Part shown: positions 23,011 to 26,730 of the stretch, in pieces
How the letters are laid out: every line of letters starts with the position of its first letter
How positions within the stretch are numbered: position 1 is the stretch's first letter
From: Dactylosporangium aurantiacum
GTDB lineage: Bacteria; Actinomycetota; Actinomycetes; Mycobacteriales; Micromonosporaceae
Direction of reading: 5' to 3'
Assembly (NCBI RefSeq): GCF_000716715.1
Contig: NZ_JNYJ01000076.1
Coordinates: forward strand, 1 to 26,730
DNA: 26,730 bases
The notes under the pieces: generated by a model
Seen by the model: the letters and a program-made list of their open reading frames with translations, nothing else
Told to the model about the DNA's origin: nothing
Databases searched by the model: none
Position numbers and translations under genes: made by a program

Positions 23011-23379
23011 TCAGGTACTGAAGTAGCCGATGAGCGCGCACCTGATCAAGCGTCTTGCGGCGTCCGTCAAGTACCGAGCAGACACACTTCGGACTTCTCC
23101 TGGGCTGCTGCGTTCGGCACCGCATGACGCGCCGCAAGCTCGGACTTCGGCGCCGGGACATGACGTTGGGTTGAGTCCAGGCTTTCTGGTGTGGCGGTCG
23201 TACCGCGGGTCGTGTCTTCGTCGACCTGGAGGAGCCCACGGCGACCCGGATCCCGGACGGACCGGCGCCGCTCGGCCGAGCGCTGATGTCCGGAACTTCC
23301 GGACGCCGTTGATCAGCAGGATCAGGCCGGCGACGGCGACGACCGGACCGGCGACCGCCCAGATGGTCACGCCGCTCAT
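23011..23379 (-). CDS. Possible membrane protein fragment
   Basis: The open frame starts MSGVTIWAVAGPVVAVAGLI followed by LLINGVRKFR, a clear single membrane helix with a positive inside tail and GTGAGGGCG before the ATG. After about residue 40 the sequence turns Arg/Pro/Gly-rich and no longer looks selected, and the frame runs into copy I of the dispersed element before the stop. The first 120 bases are therefore probably the front of a gene whose rest has decayed or been replaced. The family is not recognised. Confidence 0.35.
   Translation of the reverse strand: MSGVTIWAVAGPVVAVAGLILLINGVRKFRTSALGRAAPVRPGSGSPWAPPGRRRHDPRYDRHTRKPGLNPTSCPGAEVRACGASCGAERSSPGEVRSVSARYLTDAARRLIRCALIGYFST
23026..23040 (+). 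repeat. Dispersed intergenic element, copy I (right end)
   Basis: GCCGATGAGCGCGCA is a perfect right-end core and is followed by CCTGATCAAGCG as in copy G. A left end would be expected near 22940. Only GAGCCTGATGCAGCGGGCG (22946-22964) resembles it, too weakly to claim. Confidence 0.5.
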
Positions 23380-23508
23380 CGCCCTCACCGGTCGGTTGCC
23401 GCAGGGAGGGCGGGCCCTCGAAGGCCGCGCCCCGCAGCGCGACGCGGACCGGTTCAGGGGCCGCGGCGTCGAGGACGCGGCAGACCGCCTCGTCGTCGAG
23501 ACGTTCAT
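23380..23508 (-). pseudogene. Frameshifted small gene coupled to padR
   Basis: The ATG at 23508 overlaps the PadR stop (ATGA), the usual sign of coupling. Its own frame is Arg/Ser-rich. Shifting by two bases gives ERLDDEAVCRVLDAAAPEPV followed by RVALRGAAFEGPPSLRQPTG, which reads as real protein but has no start codon. A one-base loss just after the ATG would explain both facts. The product would be a short acidic protein made with PadR. I do not recognise it. Confidence 0.35.
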
Positions 23509-24146
23509 CGCGGAGCCGGTGACCGCCCGCCGGTGGGGTTGAGCCGCACCTGGCGCTCCATCTCCGCGCGGTTGGGCCGGGCCGCCGTCAGGTCCTCGGG
23601 CCAGCCGCCGACCTCGGTGAGGGCCCACTCCGCCCAGCGCAGCGCGGCCTGCGCGAGCTCCGCGTTGAACCGGCCGGTCAGCACCAGGATCGCCGCGCGA
23701 TCCGGATAATCACCCAGACCCGCGAGATAGCGCTGGGCGTGCAGCGCGTTGCGAGTGAGCTCCTCCTCGGCCCAGGTGCGTAGGCCGTCGATGGTCGCGA
23801 GGAGGTCAGCCTTCGTGCCGTGCTCGGCGTAGAAGACCTTGAGCAGGTGCTCCGACGCGATCACCGTCGGCTCCGTCGGTGCGGCGAGCCACGCGGCCAG
23901 CGCGGACCGGCCGAGCTCGGTGACCGCGTAGACCGTCGAAGGCCGGCGCCCGGTCGCTGAGGCGGTCGCGGTGACCAGACCCGCCTCAGCCAGGCGTTTG
24001 GGCTCCTCGAAGAGCTTGCTGCGCGACTGCAGCCAGTCGCCCAGGCGGCCGACCTGCCGGGCCAGCTCGTAGGTGGTCAACGGGCCGATGGCGAGCAGTC
24101 CGAGCACCGCGTACGACGTCGTTGTCAGTTTTCGGACGACCGCCAT
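23505..24146 (-). CDS. PadR-family transcriptional regulator
   Basis: The protein has 213 aa with an ATG start; GAAGGG lies nine bases ahead. The winged helix occupies about residues 8-85: SYAVLGLLAIGPLTTYELAR, a recognition helix near 33-48, then RPSTVYAVTELGRSALAAWL, the wing. The second half (from about 95) is the helical dimer domain usual for the longer PadR members (Vtr type). It is divergent from the FAD monooxygenase gene. Two tandem dyads in the 32-base gap and its borders argue that it represses both genes and reacts to a phenolic or other aromatic compound; the ligand is inferred from the family. Confidence 0.85.
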   Translation of the reverse strand: MAVVRKLTTTSYAVLGLLAIGPLTTYELARQVGRLGDWLQSRSKLFEEPKRLAEAGLVTATASATGRRPSTVYAVTELGRSALAAWLAAPTEPTVIASEHLLKVFYAEHGTKADLLATIDGLRTWAEEELTRNALHAQRYLAGLGDYPDRAAILVLTGRFNAELAQAALRWAEWALTEVGGWPEDLTAARPNRAEMERQVRLNPTGGRSPAPR

Positions 24147-24150
24147 CAGG

Positions 24151-24190
24151 ATAGTCCCTTCTGAACTATGTTTAGTCCATGCTGGACTAT
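24151..24190. promoter_or_regulatory. Two tandem TAGTCC-N5-GGACTA operator-like dyads
   Basis: Site 1 is ATAGTCC-CTTCT-GAACTAT (24151-24169, one mismatch). Site 2 is TTAGTCC-ATGCT-GGACTAT (24172-24190). They are exactly 21 bp apart, about two helical turns. Site 2 contains the monooxygenase ATG at 24179. TATGTT (24167-24172) could be its -10, making the message leaderless and placing both promoter and start under the bound regulator. Confidence 0.65.
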
Positions 24191-25567
24191 AGCGGCGATT
24201 GGCCGGTGGTAGTAGTCGGGGCCGGTGCAGCCGGGCTGACGGCGGCGGTCGCTTTGGCCCGCCAGGGCGTGCGGGTGCTCGTGGTCGACCGGCGGCCGGC
24301 ACCGTCGGACCAACCACGCGCGACCGTGGTCAGCATCCGCTCGATGGAGATCCTGCGCGGGTGGGGCCTGGCCGAGGCGACGCTGGACGGCGGCGACCGC
24401 GACGTCGAGTGGGTGATGTGGGCGGCGCCGTCGCTGGCGCAGGTCGCCGAGGGCTACGCGATCCCGGTGGGTTACCCGTCGCGTGCCCAGGCGGCCGTCC
24501 TGAGCCCGGTGGAACCCGCGTGCGTGCCGCAGGACCACCTCGAACACGTCCTGGAGGAGCACCTACGCTCCCTGCCGTCGGCGACCGTGCTCCGTGGCGT
24601 CACAGCGAGTGTGCTCGCACCCGACACCGTCGACCTCGGAGCGGCCGGTGTCGTGCGGGCGCGGTACCTGATCGGCGCCGATGGCGTCCACGGCGGCACC
24701 CGCGCGGCCCTCGGCATCGCCGCGGACGGCGCGGCCGGGCTCATGGCGGGCGCCAGCGTGAGCTTCCGCGCGCCGCTGTGGGACCTCGTCGGCGCGCACC
24801 GCCACGGCATCTACTGGCCGACCGACGCGGGCGGCATTCTTCTGCCCTGCGGCGGCGGCCGCTGGCGGTACGCGGTCGGCTGGGACCCGGAGGGGGAAAC
24901 CGCCGCGGACTATCCGCCCGAGCGCATCATGGCCATGCTCGGCCGGGCGGTCGGCGTACCCGGTTTCGCGCCCGAGCCCGACGGCTTCGCGTCCTTCACC
25001 TCGTCGGTACGCCTGGCCGAACGCTTCCGCGTCGGCGACGCGTTCCTCATCGGCGACGCCGCCCACGTCGTCACCCCGCGCGGTGGCACCGGCCTGAACA
25101 CCGCCCTGCACGACGGCTTCGACCTCGGCTGGAAGCTCGCCTGGGTACTGCACGGCTGGGCAGACCCCGACCTGCTGGACACGTACGAGTCCGAGCGCCG
25201 GCCGGTCGCGGTGCACAACATGAACCGCTCCGCCGACCCGAACGGCTCCTACCGCGCGGCCGACGAGGAGCTGCACGCCGACCTGGGCGGGCGCATCCGC
25301 CACGCGTGGCTTCCCGGGCCGGGCCAACGACGCTCCACAGTAGACCTGCTCGGGCCCGGCCTTACGCTGCTCACCGCGCCAGGGTTCGCCGACGTACTCC
25401 CACAGAACAGCACGCCGCCGCTGACCGTGCACGCGCTGGACCAGCTCACCGCCCGCGCGCTCGCAGTGCCGCCGGCGGGGGCCCTGCTGCTGCGGCCGGA
25501 CGGGCTACCGTACCGTTCGGGCCGCCTGTCCGAACTGGCCGCCAGCGGGGTCAACCGCTCGGGATGA
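24179..25567 (+). CDS. FAD-dependent aromatic monooxygenase (class A)
   Basis: The protein has 462 aa. The FAD-binding GAGAAG (14-19) lies in [22 protein letters not shown] motif [12 protein letters not shown] spans 164-175, and GD motif [20 protein letters not shown] spans 291-310, followed by [11 protein letters not shown]. These three mark the PHBH-type hydroxylases that use NAD(P)H and oxygen to hydroxylate phenolic rings, also found in resistance to rifamycins or tetracyclines and in polyketide tailoring. The C-terminal thioredoxin-like part of larger members is shortened (ends after [13 protein letters not shown]). The PadR neighbour suggests induction by the aromatic substrate. The ATG has no ribosome binding site and appears leaderless. 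Substrate unknown. Confidence 0.9.
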   Translation: MLDYSGDWPVVVVGAGAAGLTAAVALARQGVRVLVVDRRPAPSDQPRATVVSIRSMEILRGWGLAEATLDGGDRDVEWVMWAAPSLAQVAEGYAIPVGYPSRAQAAVLSPVEPACVPQDHLEHVLEEHLRSLPSATVLRGVTASVLAPDTVDLGAAGVVRARYLIGADGVHGGTRAALGIAADGAAGLMAGASVSFRAPLWDLVGAHRHGIYWPTDAGGILLPCGGGRWRYAVGWDPEGETAADYPPERIMAMLGRAVGVPGFAPEPDGFASFTSSVRLAERFRVGDAFLIGDAAHVVTPRGGTGLNTALHDGFDLGWKLAWVLHGWADPDLLDTYESERRPVAVHNMNRSADPNGSYRAADEELHADLGGRIRHAWLPGPGQRRSTVDLLGPGLTLLTAPGFADVLPQNSTPPLTVHALDQLTARALAVPPAGALLLRPDGLPYRSGRLSELAASGVNRSG

Positions 25568-25768
25568 GCAGGCACAGTCGTGACCGTCATCATGCAGGCG
25601 TCCGGATCCGCCGCCGAGCGAGCGCGTTGCCAGGAGTGGCTTCGTCTGTGACTTCGGAACCCGTTTGTTGGCGAGCGCGGGTCCCACCGGCCGACAGCCA
25701 ATTCGTGTGTTCGTGAGTTCGGGGCCCGTTCGCCATGTCAGTAGGGGAACGTCGTGGCCTTCGATGTC
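25568..25768. other. Convergent gap, no gene seen
   Basis: These 201 bases lie between the monooxygenase stop and the lectin stop. They hold an imperfect direct repeat (GTGACTTCGGAACCCGTTTG at 25648 and GTGAGTTCGGGGCCCGTTCG at 25713, 16 of 20 identical). No convincing terminator or gene was found. Confidence 0.35.
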
Positions 25769-26386
25769 TCACCCGCGCCACTTGGGCGACCCGGACGGGG
25801 TGAGCAGCCACCACAGCCGGTCACTGCCCAGCCCGCATGAAGTCTGCACCGCGGACGCAAGCCAGTACGGGTCGGCGTCCCTGATCGCGATGCACTTGCC
25901 GCTCCACACGTTGCGCAGCTGGTAGCTGCTGCGCAGGTACTCGGCGGCGCGCGAGTCGCCGGGGACGTGCGGGTGCACGACGTACCACTGCTGGTGCGGC
26001 CCGCCGTTGCAGTCGTGCTCGGATAGGGCCACGCCGTCCACAAGGCTGAACGCCGGCACCTCCAGGCACTGATCGAAGTATTCCGGATACGGATAGAAGG
26101 CGTGGGTCTGCAGCTCCATCGGCGCGCCGGGCGCGTCTGAGACCGCAACGGCCATGTACTCCGAGGCCCGAGTGAGGTAAACGCCGTAGTCGCTGCACGG
26201 CTTCTGCACCACGAGGTCGTCCGGCGTGCCGTCCGCGGCGAACGGCGCCAGGCACAGCCCACTGTTCATGTTCTGTATCTGGATCCTCATGTACGTCAGG
26301 GCGTGGGCCGTGGAGGCGGGCATGACCGCGCCGGCAGCGCCCGCGGCGACGATGGTTACGGCGATGAAGGCAGGTCGCAGCTTCAT
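25769..26386 (-). CDS. Secreted ricin-type lectin-like protein
   Basis: The protein has 205 aa with an ATG start and a strong ribosome binding site (AGGAGGA). Residues 1-29 form a signal peptide (KLRP, then a hydrophobic core, ending STAHA, likely cut after Ala29). The mature part resembles a beta-trefoil carbohydrate-binding fold. Cys residues are spaced through it (SGLCLAPF, KPCSDYG, DQCLEVP, HDCNGGPHQQWYVV, GKCIAIR, TSCGLGSDRLWW), and two QxW-like blocks (HQQW and DRLWW) are seen. No catalytic domain is fused to it, so it probably binds sugar on its own outside the cell. An AT-rich stretch (26400-26440) upstream is a likely promoter. Confidence 0.75.
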   Translation of the reverse strand: MKLRPAFIAVTIVAAGAAGAVMPASTAHALTYMRIQIQNMNSGLCLAPFAADGTPDDLVVQKPCSDYGVYLTRASEYMAVAVSDAPGAPMELQTHAFYPYPEYFDQCLEVPAFSLVDGVALSEHDCNGGPHQQWYVVHPHVPGDSRAAEYLRSSYQLRNVWSGKCIAIRDADPYWLASAVQTSCGLGSDRLWWLLTPSGSPKWRG

Positions 26387-26632
26387 GGCGGTCCTCCTGC
26401 ATGAAGTATTCGATAGTGTTAGCCTCTATCTAATATGTGCGCGGAACGGCATCGCCGTCAACGGCGGGATCAGTCGGCACGCTGACAGCCGTCGCCCCAG
26501 TGGCTCGGCGATGAGTTTGAACTGGCGGGATTGGGCCTGGACCCACCCCGAACCTGCTCCATCCATCCATCCGACCGGCTCGACGCTCGACGGCAGCTCA
26601 ACATCCGCCCGCCGTTCTTATCGCGAGCGCGT
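26387..26632. other. Upstream region of the lectin gene next to the IS
   Basis: This stretch holds an AT-rich block (about 26400-26440, with ATTAGATA and TAACACTAT on the minus strand) that probably carries the lectin promoter. The remaining bases up to the IS end show no gene. Confidence 0.4.
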
Positions 26633-26730
26633 TGAACCGCCCCGGATTTGATACCGGCCCGACCTCTTGTGGAGGATCGAGTCATGTCACGCCCTTCCCC
26701 GTACCCTGCTGAGTTGCGACAGCGGGCAGT
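26633..26730 (+). mobile_element. IS3-like insertion sequence, right partial copy (5' end)
   Basis: It begins TGAACCGCCCCGG and is identical to the left copy over the full visible length, in opposite orientation. Both copies read outward from the window. The element continues beyond the edge. Confidence 0.8.
26684..26730 (+). CDS. IS3-family transposase OrfA, N-terminal fragment
   Basis: It has the same ATG, leader and first 15-16 codons as the left copy. It is cut by the window edge after the valine codon begins, so nothing can be said about intactness of either element. Confidence 0.7.
   Translation, partial: MSRPSPYPAELRQRA

Noticed and set aside
1232..23040. Dispersed repeats as a CRISPR array
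   Set aside because: Copies are kilobases apart with genes between them, without spacer periodicity or cas genes.
24199..25716. A 505-codon frame over the monooxygenase gene, and similar ones over the kinases at 9.0-10.3 kb and 16.3-17.9 kb
   Set aside because: Arg/Gly/Pro-rich, no motif, overlaps a gene with all family motifs; GC-driven artefact.
25648..25732. Imperfect 20-bp direct repeat (16 of 20) after the monooxygenase gene
   Set aside because: Too short and diverged to call an attachment site or element; may be chance in GC-rich sequence.
1..26730. tRNA, rRNA or classic riboswitch
   Set aside because: No cloverleaf, rRNA core or known aptamer pattern was recognised by eye on either strand.

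Overview
The window reads as GC-rich actinomycete chromosome, probably a filamentous soil-type genus, but I cannot name the genus. Supporting this are the strong third-position G/C bias, many GTG starts, LuxR/NarL-type two-component pairs, TetR- and PadR-controlled oxidoreductases and small actinobacterial-looking hypothetical proteins. The two ends of the window are exact reverse complements over 99 bases. Each is the start of an IS3-like insertion sequence (terminus TGAACCGCCCC, then a transposase start MSRPSPYPAELRQRAV). The piece therefore lies between two outward-reading copies of one IS.

Left part (about 0.1-8.7 kb): a run of small to medium hypothetical genes. They are a CbrC-like Cys-rich protein, two members of one small family (one frameshifted), an unknown 366-aa protein, a 478-aa protein made almost wholly of 'LAPHLP' helical repeats, an HTH protein and a HEAT-like protein. 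Middle part (9.4-14.7 kb): sensor kinase and LuxR-type regulator convergent with an ABC transporter (ATPase plus FtsX-like permease), a common cell-envelope stress or antimicrobial-response module. An 18-bp perfect palindrome lies in front of the transporter operon. Next come a TetR regulator divergent from a 75-aa gene over a 40-bp dyad, a small membrane protein, and a second kinase-regulator pair (16.6-19.3 kb).

Right part (19.5-26.6 kb): a small hypothetical gene, then TetR divergent from a short-chain dehydrogenase with three TGAC-N3-GTCA sites. A probable aldehyde dehydrogenase remnant, a VOC-family protein and a decayed stretch follow. Then come PadR divergent from an FAD monooxygenase with two tandem dyads, and a secreted ricin-like lectin. 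Three of the regulator-target pairs have operator-like dyads readable directly from the sequence, and several starts look leaderless.

The least explained signal is a dispersed intergenic element of roughly 80-120 bp, with about ten whole or partial copies between 1.2 and 23 kb. Left end GTGCGCGCTCATGCCGC and right end GCCGATGAGCGCGC share a 10-bp inverted repeat. Several copies have a central hairpin of the type GTCACC-N3-GGTGAC, and all copies I found face the same way. Two of its right ends sit just ahead of start codons. I do not recognise it as a described family.
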